This document shows, in pieces, positions 48,003-59,266 of a stretch of 60,810 nucleotides of DNA. Made by a program: the position numbers and the translations under genes. The number at the start of each line of letters is the position of its first letter. Position 1 is the stretch's first letter. A model generated the notes under the pieces. It saw nothing but the letters and a program-made list of their open reading frames with translations. It did not search any database and was not told the DNA's origin. This DNA comes from Gilliamella mensalis (GTDB taxonomy: Bacteria; Pseudomonadota; Gammaproteobacteria; Enterobacterales; Orbaceae): contig NZ_FMWR01000018.1 in the NCBI RefSeq assembly GCF_900103085.1, forward strand, positions 1-60,810, given 5' to 3'.

Positions 48003-48781
48003 TGTTAAATTTATTGGCAAAATTAGGGCAATGGTTTATCAAAATCATTGCAATGATTGGCCGTTCCGGTGTTATGCTGTTTGGAGCATTAATTGGTAAG
48101 CCGCAGTTTAACAAACAATGTCCATTACTCATTAAGCAATTTTATTTTGTTGGAGTTCAATCTCTCACTATTATTATTGTTTCTGGTCTTTTTATAGGCA
48201 TGGTTTTGGCTCTACAAGGTTATTTTATTCTAACCACTTTTGGTGCCGAAGCAAGCCTTGGAATGATGGTCGCGCTAGCCCTACTTCGCGAATTAGGGCC
48301 TGTTGTCGCAGGTCTACTGTTTGCTGGACGTGCAGGCTCTGCTTTAACAGCCGAAATCGGCTTAATGAAAGCAACTGAACAGTTATCAAGTATGGAAATG
48401 ATGGCAATTGATCCACTACGACGTATTATCGCTCCGCGTTTTTGGGCTGGATTTTTTAGTATGCCGTTTTTAACAGCAATTTTTGTTACTGTTGGCATTT
48501 TAGGTGGTGCGCTTGTTGGCGTTGATTGGAAAGGTATTGATGCAGGTTTTTTTTGGTCATCTATTCAAAGTAATGTTGATTGGTGGCATGATTTAGGAAA
48601 CTGTTTTGTCAAAAGCTTTGCATTTGCCATCGCCAGCACTTGGATTGCACTTTTTAATGGTTATGATTGTGTGCCAACATCAGAAGGAATCAGTCGGGCA
48701 ACAACAAACACTGTTGTTTATTCATCATTAGTTATTTTGGGGTTAGATTTTATTTTAACCGCATTAATGTTTAGTCATTGA
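48002..48781 (+). CDS. mlaE: Phospholipid transport permease MlaE
   Basis: The 259-residue inner-membrane permease has about five to six hydrophobic segments and the MlaE-family core: [35 protein letters not shown] near residue 96, and [20 protein letters not shown], the coupling region to MlaF. Length matches E. coli MlaE (260). Its ATG overlaps the mlaF stop by one base. Confidence 0.95.
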   Translation: MLNLLAKLGQWFIKIIAMIGRSGVMLFGALIGKPQFNKQCPLLIKQFYFVGVQSLTIIIVSGLFIGMVLALQGYFILTTFGAEASLGMMVALALLRELGPVVAGLLFAGRAGSALTAEIGLMKATEQLSSMEMMAIDPLRRIIAPRFWAGFFSMPFLTAIFVTVGILGGALVGVDWKGIDAGFFWSSIQSNVDWWHDLGNCFVKSFAFAIASTWIALFNGYDCVPTSEGISRATTNTVVYSSLVILGLDFILTALMFSH

Positions 48782-48792
48782 GGTCATTAAAC

Positions 48793-49377
48793 ATGAGTCG
48801 TAAAATCGAAATTACAGTAGGATTATTGATGGTACTGGTCATTTGTTCAGTACTATTTTTATGTTTTAGAGTTGCCGATCCAACATCGTTTGCTAGTCAT
48901 AACTCTTATCGAGTTTATGCTGTATTTGATAACATCGGTGGACTAAAAGTACGATCACCTATCAAAATTGGTGGGGTAGTCATTGGTCGTGTCAGTAATA
49001 TTTCGCTAAACTCTTCAAATGGCGATGAATACAAACCTTATGTCACAATGGATATTGATGCGCAATATAATAAAATTCCAAGTTCAAGTTCACTTTCAAT
49101 TAAAACTTCAGGATTGTTAGGTGAGCAATTTATAGACATTAATTTTGGATTAGATCAAAATACTGAATTCGAGCTTGATGCATTAGAAGCTGGTGATGCA
49201 GCTTATGCAGCCCAGAAAAAAAATGATAAACCAACTTATTTTCACGATGGCTTTGTGGTAACCAATACCAAACCAGCTATGGTGATAGAGGATTTAATAG
49301 GTCAATTTCTTTATAGCGCTGGTGGTTCATCAGATAAAGATAATAAACAAAATAAACAAGATACAAACGAAAAGTAA
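48793..49377 (+). CDS. mlaD: Phospholipid transport substrate-binding protein MlaD (MCE domain)
   Basis: The 194-residue protein has one N-terminal membrane anchor (IEITVGLLMVLVICSVLFLC) and a periplasmic MCE domain (about residues 38-120: VYAVFDNIGGLKVRSPIKIG, KTSGLLGEQFIDI) that forms a hexameric lipid channel. The ATG at 48793 follows GAGG at good spacing. The frame also extends to a TTG at 48778 overlapping mlaE, which I do not favour. The C-terminal tail is rich in Lys and Asn. Confidence 0.94.
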   Translation: MSRKIEITVGLLMVLVICSVLFLCFRVADPTSFASHNSYRVYAVFDNIGGLKVRSPIKIGGVVIGRVSNISLNSSNGDEYKPYVTMDIDAQYNKIPSSSSLSIKTSGLLGEQFIDINFGLDQNTEFELDALEAGDAAYAAQKKNDKPTYFHDGFVVTNTKPAMVIEDLIGQFLYSAGGSSDKDNKQNKQDTNEK

Positions 49378-49380
49378 GGA

Positions 49381-50031
49381 GTGACTATGTTAACCAAATT
49401 CAAACAAGCCGTTTTTTTAGTATTAGCTTTAATATTTAGTGCTACAGCATTTGCTGAAAATGATCCCTATAAACAGATGCAAGTTGCAGCTGATAAAATT
49501 TTTAGCACCATGAATGCACAATCCGCAGCATTAAAATCAAACCCTAACAAACTAAAAGAGATTGTAAGATCGGATTTATTGCCTTATGTACAAGTCAAAT
49601 ATGCTGGCGCATTAATTCTAGGTAACTATTATAAAAGTGCGACAGAAGCACAACGCACAGCTTATTTTGCGGCTTTTGAAAACTATCTGGTACAAGCTTT
49701 CGCTCAAGCATTATCTATGTATAATGGACAAACTTATCAAGTTGAATCGCCTAAAGATTTAACTGGTAAAACACTTATTTCTATTCGTGTTTTATTAAAT
49801 CAACCAGATAAAAATCAACAACCATTGCGTATTGATTTTCAATGGCGTAAAAACTCTGTCACTGGTGAATGGAAAGCTTATGATTTAGTTGCTGAAGGTG
49901 TAAGCATGATCACAACAAAACAAAATGAGTGGTCAACCATTTTACGTCAAAACGGTATTGATGCATTAACTAAACAATTAACTGATCTTTCAAACCGCAA
50001 TATTGATCCAAATGCAAAACAAAAGGGTTAG
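49381..50031 (+). CDS. mlaC: Phospholipid-binding periplasmic protein MlaC
   Basis: The 216-residue periplasmic shuttle carries phospholipid between MlaA and MlaFEDB. A signal peptide (KQAVFLVLALIFSATAFA) precedes the mature start ENDPYKQM. The helical Tol-Ttg2-type region and LLPYVQVKYAGALILGNYYK near residue 64, then AEGVSMITTKQNEW near the C-terminus, are typical. It lies 3 nt behind mlaD and 6 nt before mlaB. Confidence 0.94.
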   Translation: MTMLTKFKQAVFLVLALIFSATAFAENDPYKQMQVAADKIFSTMNAQSAALKSNPNKLKEIVRSDLLPYVQVKYAGALILGNYYKSATEAQRTAYFAAFENYLVQAFAQALSMYNGQTYQVESPKDLTGKTLISIRVLLNQPDKNQQPLRIDFQWRKNSVTGEWKAYDLVAEGVSMITTKQNEWSTILRQNGIDALTKQLTDLSNRNIDPNAKQKG

Positions 50032-50037
50032 TCGATA

Positions 50038-50310
50038 ATGTCGCGAATCAAAACAGAACAACAACAAGATGTATTGTGTCTATTGGGTGAGCTTGATATT
50101 TACTCTTTAAACGATTTATGGTCAACACAAAGTTCCCTTTTAAACGGTGTAAAATCCATTGATGTAGAACAACTTACTCGGGTTGATTCTTCAGGTCTCG
50201 CGACTTTAATTTATTTTTGCAATAAATATGATGTAAAGCTTAAAGGTATTAATCCTCAGCTACAAACATTAATTACCTTGTATGATTTACAACCTGTTAT
50301 CAATATTTAA
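50038..50310 (+). CDS. mlaB: STAS-domain protein MlaB
   Basis: The 90-residue cytoplasmic STAS-domain subunit stabilises the MlaFE complex. The conserved VDSSGLATLIYF near residue 45 carries the STAS Ser. It is the last mla gene, 6 nt behind mlaC. Dispersed-repeat copy B begins 10 nt after its stop codon and separates it from ibaG. Confidence 0.9.
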   Translation: MSRIKTEQQQDVLCLLGELDIYSLNDLWSTQSSLLNGVKSIDVEQLTRVDSSGLATLIYFCNKYDVKLKGINPQLQTLITLYDLQPVINI

Positions 50311-50320
50311 AAAGTCAAAT

Positions 50321-50362
50321 TTTATACTAAAACGCATAGTTACCTGAAACTTTTTGACAAAA
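50321..50362 (+). repeat. Dispersed 42-nt intergenic repeat, copy B
   Basis: It begins TTTATACTAAAACGCATA, has CCTGAAAC in the middle and ends TTTTTGACAAAA. It is the best reference copy, matching A, D and E at 31-35 of 42 positions by eye. It lies between mlaB and ibaG, and its end supplies a TTGACA hexamer. Confidence 0.7.
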
Positions 50363-50382
50363 CATAATACCCATAATTTATA
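50354..50382 (+). promoter_or_regulatory. Promoter candidate for ibaG, using the end of repeat copy B
   Basis: TTGACA (50354-50359), a 17-nt spacer and TTTATA (50377-50382) lie 20 nt before the ibaG start codon. The -35 is perfect and the -10 matches four of six. If real, the repeat supplies the promoter of ibaG apart from the mla operon. Confidence 0.4.
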
Positions 50383-50402
50383 TTAATAATGAGTAATAAA
50401 TA

Positions 50403-50660
50403 ATGAATAAACAAGAAATTATAGATAAATTAAACAGTTCACTTAAACTTGATGATTTACATGTACTGACTGATGATGGCAGCCATTTTCAAATTATTGC
50501 CGTTGGTGAATTATTTGCCGATTTAAATCGAGTAAAAAAACAACAAGCGATCTACGCCCCTTTGGCAGAATTTATTCATGATAACCGCATCCATGCACTT
50601 TCGATAAAAACCTATACTCCCTCTGAATGGCAACGCGAACGCAAATTAATGGGATTATAA
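50403..50660 (+). CDS. ibaG: BolA-family protein IbaG
   Basis: The 85-residue BolA-like protein is also known as YrbA. In E. coli, IbaG is acid-responsive and interacts with monothiol glutaredoxins in Fe-S handling. The C-terminal region with [18 protein letters not shown] is typical, and the conserved His is in DNRIHALS. It follows mlaB as in E. coli, but the next gene here is prlC and not murA. Confidence 0.9.
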   Translation: MNKQEIIDKLNSSLKLDDLHVLTDDGSHFQIIAVGELFADLNRVKKQQAIYAPLAEFIHDNRIHALSIKTYTPSEWQRERKLMGL

Positions 50661-50755
50661 TGCTTCGCAAGTATGACATTCTCTTGAATTAACTGAATTT
50701 GTCACCATATTATGTTCTATCAATAGACAACCCATGTGTATAAAGGTATCGCTAC

Positions 50756-52783
50756 ATGACTAATCCATTATTAACAGATGCATCATTACCACTCTTTTCA
50801 CAAATTAAGCCCGAGCATGTCTTACCTGCTATACAAGAGACATTAACAAACTGCAGAAAAACAATTGAAACAGTATTAAAGCAAAATAGCCAATATACTT
50901 GGGATAATTTAATCCAACCAATTGATGAAATGGACGAAAAATTTAGTCGAGCTTGGTCTCCGATTAGCCATCTTAATTCAGTTAAAAATAGCCCAGAACT
51001 ACGCGAAGCTTATGAAGCGTGTCTGCCGTTACTATCTGAGTACAGCACATGGGTTGGGCAACATAAACCTTTATATCAAGCCTATAAACAACTCAAAGAA
51101 AGTGAACAATACGCTACGTTAAGCAAAGCGCAAAAAAAAGTTGTTGATAATGCACTCCGTGATTTTGAATTATCCGGAATTGGTTTACCTGATGATCAAC
51201 AAAAACGCTACGGTGAAATTGTCGCAAAACTATCAGAATTATCATCAAAATATAGCAATAATGTACTTGATGCGACTATGGGTTGGTCAAAATTAATTAC
51301 CGATATCAAAGAACTCTCTGGCATGCCTGAAAGTGCGCTTGCTGCCGCAAAAGAACAAGCCAACATAAAAGGTAAAGAGGGTTGGTTGCTCACCTTAGAT
51401 ATGCCAAGTTATCTTCCAGTCATGACTTATTGTGATAATCGTGATTTACGTTTTGAACTTTATCAAGCCTATACTACTCGTGCATCAGATCAAGGCCCTC
51501 ATGCAGGTAAGTGGGATAATACAGAAATCATCAAACAAATCTTAACGCTACGTAATGAGCTTGCACAATTACTAGGCTTCAATACCTATGCAGAGAAATC
51601 ACTTGCAACAAAAATGGCTGAGTCCACCTCGCAAGTCATCGAGTTTTTAACTAATTTAGCAATTAAAGCTAAACCTCAAGGTGAAAAAGAGCTAGCTGAA
51701 CTTAAACGTTATGCTTATGAGTTTTTTGGCGCTAGTGATATCAAACCATGGGATGTTGCATATTATAGTGAAAAACAAAAGCAATATTTATACAGCATTA
51801 ACGATGAAGAGTTGCGTCCTTATTTTCCTCAGCAACGAGTGATTAATGGCTTATTTGAGGTGGTACACCGTATCTTTGGTATTACAGCCAAAGAGCGACA
51901 AGGCATTGAAGTTTGGGATCCCGAAGTGAAATTTTATGATCTATTTGCTGCTAACGGTGAATTAAAAGGTAGCTTCTATCTTGATTTATATGCGCGCGAA
52001 CACAAGCGTGGTGGCGCTTGGATGGATGATTGTATTGGTCGTATGCGTTTTGCTGACGGTCATGTACAAAAACCGGTTGCCTATTTAACCTGTAACTTTA
52101 ATCGCCCTGTTGGCGACAAACCAGCGCTATTTACGCATGATGAAGTCACCACCCTATTCCATGAGTTTGGTCATGGTTTACACCACATGCTAACCGAAAT
52201 TGATACTTCATCTGTCGCAGGTATTAATGGTGTACCTTGGGATGCGGTTGAATTACCTAGTCAATTCTTAGAAAACTGGTGTTGGCAACCCGAAGCACTT
52301 GCATTTATATCAGGACATTATCAAACTGGCGAACCACTGCCGGCAGAAATGTTAGAAAAGATGTTAGATGCTAAAAACTACCAAGCCGCGCTATTTATTT
52401 TACGCCAATTGGAATTTGGTCTATTTGACTTTAAATTACATACACAAAAAGATCCTGATATTTTAAACACATTAGCCGAAGTAAGACAGCAAGTCGCTGT
52501 TGTGCCTACCGTTGAATGGGGTCGATTCCCACATGCATTTAGTCATATTTTTGCTGGAGGTTATGCTGCTGGTTATTACAGCTATTTATGGGCAGAAGTA
52601 TTATCCGCTGATGCATTTTCACGTTTTGAAGAAGAAGGCATCTTCAACGCTAAAACCGGTAATGCCTTTCTTGATAATATCTTGTCGCAAGGCGGTAGCG
52701 ATGAACCAATGACACTATTTAAAAACTTCCGAGGTCGCGAACCTCAACTTGAAGCATTACTTCGACATTATGGCATCCACTAG
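50756..52783 (+). CDS. prlC: Oligopeptidase A
   Basis: The 675-residue M3-family zinc metallopeptidase degrades oligopeptides and cleaved signal peptides in the cytosol. The zinc motif is [12 protein letters not shown] (H469, E470, H473). The third ligand lies in the following helix near [14 protein letters not shown]. The N-terminal [20 protein letters not shown] and C-terminal [17 protein letters not shown] match E. coli PrlC (680). Its 3' end overlaps rsmJ by 14 nt, so the pair is co-translated as in E. coli. Confidence 0.96.
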   Translation: MTNPLLTDASLPLFSQIKPEHVLPAIQETLTNCRKTIETVLKQNSQYTWDNLIQPIDEMDEKFSRAWSPISHLNSVKNSPELREAYEACLPLLSEYSTWVGQHKPLYQAYKQLKESEQYATLSKAQKKVVDNALRDFELSGIGLPDDQQKRYGEIVAKLSELSSKYSNNVLDATMGWSKLITDIKELSGMPESALAAAKEQANIKGKEGWLLTLDMPSYLPVMTYCDNRDLRFELYQAYTTRASDQGPHAGKWDNTEIIKQILTLRNELAQLLGFNTYAEKSLATKMAESTSQVIEFLTNLAIKAKPQGEKELAELKRYAYEFFGASDIKPWDVAYYSEKQKQYLYSINDEELRPYFPQQRVINGLFEVVHRIFGITAKERQGIEVWDPEVKFYDLFAANGELKGSFYLDLYAREHKRGGAWMDDCIGRMRFADGHVQKPVAYLTCNFNRPVGDKPALFTHDEVTTLFHEFGHGLHHMLTEIDTSSVAGINGVPWDAVELPSQFLENWCWQPEALAFISGHYQTGEPLPAEMLEKMLDAKNYQAALFILRQLEFGLFDFKLHTQKDPDILNTLAEVRQQVAVVPTVEWGRFPHAFSHIFAGGYAAGYYSYLWAEVLSADAFSRFEEEGIFNAKTGNAFLDNILSQGGSDEPMTLFKNFRGREPQLEALLRHYGIH

Positions 52784-53501
52784 TCCTAACTTAGCTCAGC
52801 TAAAATTATTAGCTGAGCAGTGGTTATCGGCAAATGCCGATCTACCGTTCACTCTGGTTACCCAAAACAATCAACTTGAGTTACAAAAGACAGACGAACC
52901 AAAATTAGGTTCGATATGTGTTAATTTCGTTTCAGGAACAATGGCTCATCGTCGTCAATTTGGTGGTGGTCGCGGCGAAGCGATTGCGAAAGCGGTCGGT
53001 GTAAAAGGTGATTATTTACCTACCGTTGTTGATACCACAGCAGGGCTTGGTCGAGATGCCTTTGTTTTAGCATCTATCGGCTGTCATGTTACTATGTTTG
53101 AGCGGCACCCTGTTGTTGCCGCATTATTAGAAGATGGTTTACAGCGTGCCTATCAAGATCCCCATATTGGTAGTTGGCTTGAGCAACATTTACGTTTGAT
53201 TTATCATTCAAGCATTGAGGGATTGAGTACTTATCCAGATAAACCCGATGTGGTTTATCTCGACCCCATGTTTCCACATCGTCAAAAAAGTGCACTTGTC
53301 AAAAAAGAGATGCGCATTTTCCAACAACTAGTTGGTAGTGATAATGATGCTGATAGTTTATTAGAACCAGCAAGAAAATTAGCAAAAAAACGAGTGGTAG
53401 TAAAAAGGCCAGATTATGCGCCGTTTTTAGCCAATCAAAAACCGACGGCCGAAATTAAAACAAAAAATCACCGTTTTGATATATATACACCTTTAAAGTA
53501 A
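52770..53501 (+). CDS. rsmJ: 16S rRNA (guanine1516-N2)-methyltransferase
   Basis: The 243-residue methyltransferase modifies G1516 of 16S rRNA. Highly conserved segments are [37 protein letters not shown] (SAM motif), [20 protein letters not shown] and [13 protein letters not shown]. The ATG at 52770 overlaps the prlC 3' end. A frame seven codons longer is open but deeper inside prlC. Length is close to E. coli RsmJ (250). Confidence 0.94.
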   Translation: MASTSPNLAQLKLLAEQWLSANADLPFTLVTQNNQLELQKTDEPKLGSICVNFVSGTMAHRRQFGGGRGEAIAKAVGVKGDYLPTVVDTTAGLGRDAFVLASIGCHVTMFERHPVVAALLEDGLQRAYQDPHIGSWLEQHLRLIYHSSIEGLSTYPDKPDVVYLDPMFPHRQKSALVKKEMRIFQQLVGSDNDADSLLEPARKLAKKRVVVKRPDYAPFLANQKPTAEIKTKNHRFDIYTPLK

Positions 53502-53522
53502 TACAGGAACACATTTTAAATT

Positions 53523-54212
53523 ATGCGATTAGATAAATTTCTTGCTCATCACTTAGGCGCCAGTCGCACGATTGTCACCAAAGAACTCAAAGCTAAAAAA
53601 GTGACTGTCGATGGTGAGATTATAAAGTCAGGCGCTTATCAATTATCGCCAAAACAGATTGTTCATTATGATGGTTATCAAATCGAACAAGTTACCAGCC
53701 AGCGCTATTTCATGCTCAATAAGCCTCAAGGCTATGTTTGTTCAACCGATGATCCTGACCATCCCACTATTCTTTATTTTATTGATGAGCCGATGCCTGA
53801 AAAATTACATGCAGCTGGTAGGCTTGATCTTGATACGACTGGGCTGGTATTGCTGACCGATGATGGTAAATGGTCACACCGAATTACATCACCCAAGCAT
53901 CATTGTGAAAAAGTCTATGCCGTGACGGTTGAACAACCATTAGGCATTGAACTGATTGATATATTTAACAATGGCATCCAATTAAAAAGTGAGAAATCAC
54001 TCACTAAACCAGCTAAATTACATATTATCGATGATTTTCACGCTGAACTAACCATTAGTGAAGGGCGATATCATCAAGTTAAACGCATGTTTGCTGCAGT
54101 CAATAATCATGTTGTTGCGTTGCATCGCAAACAAATCGGCAAAGTAATCCTTGATATACCTGAAGGGGAATATCGACCACTTACACAAGATGAAATAGAC
54201 TCGTTTAATTGA
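53523..54212 (+). CDS. rsuA: 16S rRNA pseudouridine-516 synthase
   Basis: The 229-residue RsuA-family enzyme makes pseudouridine at 16S position 516. An N-terminal S4 domain ([18 protein letters not shown]) precedes the catalytic domain with [17 protein letters not shown] (catalytic Asp) and the [18 protein letters not shown] and [18 protein letters not shown] motifs. Length is close to E. coli RsuA (231). It is followed by bcr as in E. coli. Confidence 0.95.
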   Translation: MRLDKFLAHHLGASRTIVTKELKAKKVTVDGEIIKSGAYQLSPKQIVHYDGYQIEQVTSQRYFMLNKPQGYVCSTDDPDHPTILYFIDEPMPEKLHAAGRLDLDTTGLVLLTDDGKWSHRITSPKHHCEKVYAVTVEQPLGIELIDIFNNGIQLKSEKSLTKPAKLHIIDDFHAELTISEGRYHQVKRMFAAVNNHVVALHRKQIGKVILDIPEGEYRPLTQDEIDSFN

Positions 54213-54345
54213 TACGTACAATTTATAGAGCTCTCAACCACAACTTTCCATTTAAATAAGTAAGAATTTTTTAAATGATTTTGTGTCATTTATTGTCGCG
54301 CATTTTGTGATGCCCATCTTAAATAAAATTTGAAGGAAGTAAGAC

Positions 54346-55587
54346 GTGCCAACTCAAAATACTTTAGTTGATCTTAAAATTTCTAAACAAGCACTGATTT
54401 TTATTCTTGGATTACTCTCTATGCTAATGCCGCTATCGATAGATATGTATTTACCAAGTATGCCAACTATTGCTCGTGATTTTAATGTAGCCGATTCGGC
54501 TGTACAATTAACCATTAGCTGCTATTTATTAGGATTTTCTGTTGGTCAACTTTTATTTGGACCGCTCACTGACAGTTATGGGCGGCGTAACATCCTAATT
54601 TTTGGTCTAATTATTTTTATAGTTGCAGCGTTAAACTGTGGTATTGCAGCCAATATTAATCAATTAATCACCGCTCGCTTTTTTCATGGCATTGCGGCGG
54701 CAGCAACAACAATTGTGATTAATGCGTTAATGAAAGATATTTATCGTGACCGTGATGAATTTTCTAAAATGATGTCATTTGTAATGCTGATATCCAATGT
54801 TGCACCATTACTAGCGCCAATTATTGGTGGGTTTATTTTATATTGGTTTAATTGGCAAGCCAATTTCTACACTATAGGCCTAATTGCTTTGGTCTGCTTC
54901 GGTCTAGTTATCACCTTTATTCCTGAAACATTAGCTAAATCAAAACGAGACCAATTCAGTTTAATGCGTATATTAAGTAATTTCATTACACTATTTCGCC
55001 ATAGGCAAGTATTAACTTATATGATGATAGGTGCATTTTCTGGTGCAGGATTATTTTCATTTTTAAGCTTAGGACCTTTTGTTTATATGAACCTGCACGG
55101 TGTTGCATCAATTAATTTTGGTTACTACTTTGCGTTCAATATCATAGTTATGGTCCTAATGAATACATTAAATAGCCGTTTTGTTAAACATGTTGGCGCG
55201 ATAAAAATGATGCGGTTTGGTCTTTTGCTCCAATTTATTATGGCAATAGCACTAATGCTTGTCACAGTATTTAATTTTGGATTTGCCTATCTTGTTGCCT
55301 GTGTTGCAGGTTATATCGGTTGTATGTCAACTATTGGTGGCAATAGTATGGCAGTTGTTTTAGATTTTTACCCCCATATTGCTGGCACAGCGTCTTCTCT
55401 TGCCGGCACAATTCGATTCGCAATCGCTGGTGCATTAGGTATATTATTATCAATATTAGTCTCAACGCATACTGCTGCAACTATAACGATCGACAATACA
55501 ACAGAATGGCTAATGGTTGGCTCTATGGTGTTATGTAATTTCCTTTCTGTTAGCTTATTTTTGAGTATCAAAAAAATCAAAAGGTGA
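54346..55587 (+). CDS. bcr: MFS drug-resistance transporter Bcr
   Basis: The 413-residue protein has about twelve membrane segments and belongs to the Bcr/CflA family. Typical stretches are SMLMPLSIDMYLPSMPTIA near the N-terminus, GPLTDSYGRRNILIFG, RFFHGIAAAATTIVINALMK and HIAGTASSLAGTIRFAIAG. In E. coli Bcr exports bicyclomycin and sulfonamide. The start is GTG after a GAAGGAAG ribosome binding site. Its 3' end reaches the next gene. Confidence 0.93.
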   Translation: MPTQNTLVDLKISKQALIFILGLLSMLMPLSIDMYLPSMPTIARDFNVADSAVQLTISCYLLGFSVGQLLFGPLTDSYGRRNILIFGLIIFIVAALNCGIAANINQLITARFFHGIAAAATTIVINALMKDIYRDRDEFSKMMSFVMLISNVAPLLAPIIGGFILYWFNWQANFYTIGLIALVCFGLVITFIPETLAKSKRDQFSLMRILSNFITLFRHRQVLTYMMIGAFSGAGLFSFLSLGPFVYMNLHGVASINFGYYFAFNIIVMVLMNTLNSRFVKHVGAIKMMRFGLLLQFIMAIALMLVTVFNFGFAYLVACVAGYIGCMSTIGGNSMAVVLDFYPHIAGTASSLAGTIRFAIAGALGILLSILVSTHTAATITIDNTTEWLMVGSMVLCNFLSVSLFLSIKKIKR

Positions 55588-55592
55588 TCATT

Positions 55593-56114
55593 ATGATTTA
55601 TCAACTAGGCGATTTATATCCACAAATTCATCCAAATTGTTTTATTGCAAAATCTGCCGATATCATTGGTGATGTTGATTTACAAGAAGGGGTTTCTATT
55701 TGGTTTAATGCTGTTTTACGCGCTGATATTGCCCCCATACGTATAGGAAAAAATAGTAACGTACAAGATAACTGCACAATCCATCTTGAAACCGACATCC
55801 CTTGCATTGTTGGCGAAAACGTCACTATCGGTCACAATGTCATTCTTCATAGCTGTACAATTGAAGATAATGTGCTAATTGGCATGGGCAGTACAATTCT
55901 CAATAACGCCAGAATCGCAAAAAACTGCTTAGTAGGGGCTAACTCACTAGTTACCCATTCGCTTCCTTATGAAGAAGGATGTCTTATTATGGGATCACCC
56001 GCTAAAATTATTCGCAAATTGACCGAGACTGAAATTACTGCCAATATTACTAATGCACAACGATATGTACAAAATGGTATCAGATTTAATACGACCCTAT
56101 TTCCCATTACATAA
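55593..56114 (+). CDS. Gamma-class carbonic anhydrase-like protein (YrdA family)
   Basis: The 173-residue left-handed parallel beta-helix protein has hexapeptide repeats. Candidate metal-ligand His residues are in TIHLE, GHNVILH and the second His of that motif. ENVTIGHNVILHSCTIEDN and VLIGMGSTILNNARI are characteristic. YrdA-type proteins bind zinc, but carbonic anhydrase activity is not established for most. The ATG at 55593 lies 5 nt after the bcr stop; an upstream GTG at 55584 would overlap bcr and is less likely. Confidence 0.88.
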   Translation: MIYQLGDLYPQIHPNCFIAKSADIIGDVDLQEGVSIWFNAVLRADIAPIRIGKNSNVQDNCTIHLETDIPCIVGENVTIGHNVILHSCTIEDNVLIGMGSTILNNARIAKNCLVGANSLVTHSLPYEEGCLIMGSPAKIIRKLTETEITANITNAQRYVQNGIRFNTTLFPIT

Positions 56115-56146
56115 TAACCCAACAATAAATTGTGTTTTAGATAGTA

Positions 56147-56176
56147 TTGGCTCTGTGAGTAGGCACAATTTATGAT
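56147..56176 (+). promoter_or_regulatory. Promoter candidate for ftsK
   Basis: TTGGCT (56147-56152), an 18-nt spacer and TATGAT (56171-56176) lie 43 nt upstream of the ftsK start. The -10 matches five of six consensus positions and the -35 four of six. Confidence 0.45.
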
Positions 56177-56219
56177 AAAATGCCAGAAATTTAAATTACA
56201 ATAGTTTTTAGGTACTTGT

Positions 56220-59165
56220 TTGAAAAAGCCCAAAATGACAAGAAAACAGATTATTAATCAATTTATTCTACTTATAATAATCGGTTTATCTGTTTGTTTA
56301 TTTTTATCACAGTTCAGTTACGATCCGTCTGATCCTGGTTGGTCTCGCACTGCTTGGCACTCTCCTATTCGTAATTTTGGTGGTTATATTGGCGCCTATA
56401 CCTGCGATATTCTTTTTCAATTTTTAGGTTTTATTGCTTATAGCCTACCTTTTATCACTATTTTTATCTGTTTACAGTCAATCGTCTATTTTTATAAGCA
56501 TGCAAATAATCCTATTAACTACTTTACTCTTTCATTTCGGATTATTGGTATTTTAGCGTTTATATTTAGTGCAACTGGATTTTTTGCTTTAAACATTCGT
56601 GATTCTGAACAATTTGAAGCGGGTGGTTATCTGGGTGCGACAGTGATTGAAAGCCTTTTACCGGTTATAAATAACGTTGCTTTATCATTAATTTTTCTTG
56701 CAACTTGCCTAGCCTGTGTCACGTTATTAACTGGATTATCATGGCTCACCCTAATTGAAAAATTAGGTGCTTTTGTCATGACCCTACTGCTACCAATTAA
56801 ATCGTTAATTAAATCTCGCATAACAAATAAACTTCAACAGCCTGATGAGGAAACTAAAAAACCTCAATTTACTATGCCTCTTAAAACAAAAAATGATCAT
56901 AACCATGTCATTCAAACATCGAACGCTAGCGCTAGTAATGACAGTTCTCAAGAGTGCTCTTCAAATACTACCGCGGAATTAATCGGATCATCTCGCGAAG
57001 ATGCTCAATTGCCATCGTCAACCATAACCTCGCAAACAATTGATAATCCGCCAAGGAAAGAACTAGACCCCGACGAAATTTTATCTCGCCTTGAATCGAT
57101 TATTCAAAACATGAATAGAAGCAATGCTACACCAGATCAAGAGCAAGCGTTGTCCTCATCAATGGAGCAAATAAAACAGGTAATACAAACGCAAAAATCA
57201 GTAGAAAAATTATCATTTGAAGAGTCAGATAAATACACCATTTCAGATGCGCCAAGTAAACCCTTGTTTACCTCGGTACATAATGACCCTGAAATAAAAT
57301 TCACTCACGAACAAACACCCTTGGAACCAGCTATAGACGTTGCAAAAATTGAAATAATTGAATCTAAGCAGTCATTTATCCAAGAGCCGGAGATTATTAC
57401 AGACACAGAAAGCCTAGCTGACATTGCAAACATAGCTGATACAGAAACAGAAACAGAAACAGAAACAGAAACAGAAACAAAAGTAAAAGTAGCAGATATA
57501 GAACAGTTAGAATATATTGATACTGAAGCGCTAAAAAAAGCCAATCCAATCATTGACGATATCTATCCTGAAGAAGATCGCCTTGAAGATGTACAAAACT
57601 ACCATTCCAATGAAAGCGACGAAGAAAGCTTAATTCATCCATTATTACGACGTAATGATAAACCATTACCTAAACCAACTACACCTTTGCCGTCGCTAAA
57701 CTTGCTAACCGCGCCACCGACAGCGCGAATCGAAGTCGATCATGCTGCCTTAAATGCGAGATCTGAACTAATTGAAAAAAGTTTATCAGATTACCGAGTT
57801 AAAGCAAAAGTAGTTGATTATTTACCCGGACCTGTGATTACTCGTTTTGAAATCGAACTGGCACCGGGCATTAAAGCCGCACGAATCTCAACGCTAGACC
57901 GTGATTTAGCGCGTTCACTATCCATGCCATCGGTACGTGTGGTTGAAGTTATTCCAGGTAAACCTTATGTTGGCATTGAATTACCTAATAAGAACCGGCA
58001 AACGGTCTATTTTAGGGAGGTTTTAGATAGTCCTCAGTTTAAAGATGCGCAATCACCACTGACGATAGTATTAGGGAAAGATATCTCTGGACAATCGGTG
58101 GTTGCTGATTTGGCGAAGATGCCGCATCTATTAGTTGCCGGTACGACAGGTTCAGGTAAATCTGTCGGCGTTAATGCAATGATTTTAAGTATTTTATATA
58201 AATCGCAACCTGAAGATGTCAGGTTTATTATGATTGATCCGAAAATGCTTGAGTTATCTATTTATGAAGGGATTCCACACTTATTAACCCAAGTAGTAAC
58301 CGATATGAAAGATGCCGCCAATGCGCTTAATTGGTGTGTTAACGAAATGGAACGACGCTATCGGCTCATGTCGGCATTAGGTGTACGTAATATTGCCGGT
58401 TATAACGAAAAAATCAAACTGGCAGAACAAATGGGACGACCGATTCCCGATCCGCTATGGAAACCAACCGATAGCATGGATCTTAACATGCCGACACTAG
58501 AAAAATTACCATACATTGTAGTTATGGTTGATGAGTTTGCCGATCTTATTATGGCAGTCGGTAAAAAAGTAGAAGAGTTAATTGCACGACTTGCTCAAAA
58601 AGCACGGGCGGCTGGTATTCACTTGGTATTAGCAACCCAGCGCCCCTCAGTTGATGTCATTACTGGCTTAATCAAAGCAAATATTCCAACACGCATTGCC
58701 TTTACAGTATCAAGTAAAATTGACTCGCGTACCATTTTAGATCAAATGGGCGCTGAATCACTACTTGGTATGGGGGATATGCTTTATTTAGCCCCTAATA
58801 GTTCCATTCCAATTCGCGTTCACGGCGCTTTTGTCCGTGATGAAGAAGTGCACGCTGTTGTACAAGATTGGAAAGCACGTGGCACACCAAAATATATCGA
58901 AAATGTCACTGTAGCAACCGACGAAAGTGAAAACGGTAACGCAGATACGTTAGGTGAAGAGCTCGATCCATTATTCGATCAAGTTGTCGCTTTTGTTATA
59001 GAAACGCGAAGAGCATCTATTTCTAGCGTACAACGCAAATTTAGAATTGGCTATAATCGAGCAGCCCGCATTGTAGAACAAATGGAAGTAGAAGGCATTA
59101 TTAGCGCCCCAAGCCACAACGGTAATCGGGAAGTACTCGCGGTATCTACACATAGCGATTATTAA
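56220..59165 (+). CDS. ftsK: DNA translocase FtsK
   Basis: The 981-residue protein couples division and chromosome dimer resolution. It has four N-terminal membrane segments (within about residues 10-190), a long acidic linker (about 200-500) and a RecA-type motor with Walker [17 protein letters not shown] (K647) and Walker [16 protein letters not shown]-terminal winged-helix gamma domain ([20 protein letters not shown]) recognises KOPS and XerD. The linker holds a (Thr-Glu)6 run. It is shorter than E. coli FtsK (1329), mainly in the linker. The start is TTG after TTTAGG; an ATG at codon 5 is an alternative. Confidence 0.95.
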   Translation: MKKPKMTRKQIINQFILLIIIGLSVCLFLSQFSYDPSDPGWSRTAWHSPIRNFGGYIGAYTCDILFQFLGFIAYSLPFITIFICLQSIVYFYKHANNPINYFTLSFRIIGILAFIFSATGFFALNIRDSEQFEAGGYLGATVIESLLPVINNVALSLIFLATCLACVTLLTGLSWLTLIEKLGAFVMTLLLPIKSLIKSRITNKLQQPDEETKKPQFTMPLKTKNDHNHVIQTSNASASNDSSQECSSNTTAELIGSSREDAQLPSSTITSQTIDNPPRKELDPDEILSRLESIIQNMNRSNATPDQEQALSSSMEQIKQVIQTQKSVEKLSFEESDKYTISDAPSKPLFTSVHNDPEIKFTHEQTPLEPAIDVAKIEIIESKQSFIQEPEIITDTESLADIANIADTETETETETETETKVKVADIEQLEYIDTEALKKANPIIDDIYPEEDRLEDVQNYHSNESDEESLIHPLLRRNDKPLPKPTTPLPSLNLLTAPPTARIEVDHAALNARSELIEKSLSDYRVKAKVVDYLPGPVITRFEIELAPGIKAARISTLDRDLARSLSMPSVRVVEVIPGKPYVGIELPNKNRQTVYFREVLDSPQFKDAQSPLTIVLGKDISGQSVVADLAKMPHLLVAGTTGSGKSVGVNAMILSILYKSQPEDVRFIMIDPKMLELSIYEGIPHLLTQVVTDMKDAANALNWCVNEMERRYRLMSALGVRNIAGYNEKIKLAEQMGRPIPDPLWKPTDSMDLNMPTLEKLPYIVVMVDEFADLIMAVGKKVEELIARLAQKARAAGIHLVLATQRPSVDVITGLIKANIPTRIAFTVSSKIDSRTILDQMGAESLLGMGDMLYLAPNSSIPIRVHGAFVRDEEVHAVVQDWKARGTPKYIENVTVATDESENGNADTLGEELDPLFDQVVAFVIETRRASISSVQRKFRIGYNRAARIVEQMEVEGIISAPSHNGNREVLAVSTHSDY
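57441..57479 (+). repeat. In-frame hexanucleotide tandem repeat inside ftsK
   Basis: Six exact copies of ACAGAA (57441-57476) plus ACA encode a run of Thr-Glu pairs (residues 408-420) in the linker. Unit length is a multiple of three, so changes in copy number would leave the reading frame intact. Confidence 0.95.
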
Positions 59166-59170
59166 TTATT

Positions 59171-59212
59171 GTCATAAGCCAATCAATTTTAATCGATAGA
59201 TTGGTTTATGAC
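59171..59212 (+). terminator. Stem-loop after ftsK
   Basis: GTCATAAGCCAATC (59171-59184) pairs with GATTGGTTTATGAC (59199-59212) through 14 positions with one G-U pair, beginning 5 nt after the stop codon. There is no T-run, so termination is plausible but not certain. Confidence 0.55.
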
Positions 59213-59266
59213 ACACTAGCATCACACAACATGATAATTATCATCCCCAATAGGTAATCAATAATA

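Noticed and set aside
57441-57479. Regular repeats in ftsK as a CRISPR-like array
   Set aside because: Units are six bases, without spacers, and lie in a coding frame. No cas genes occur in the window.
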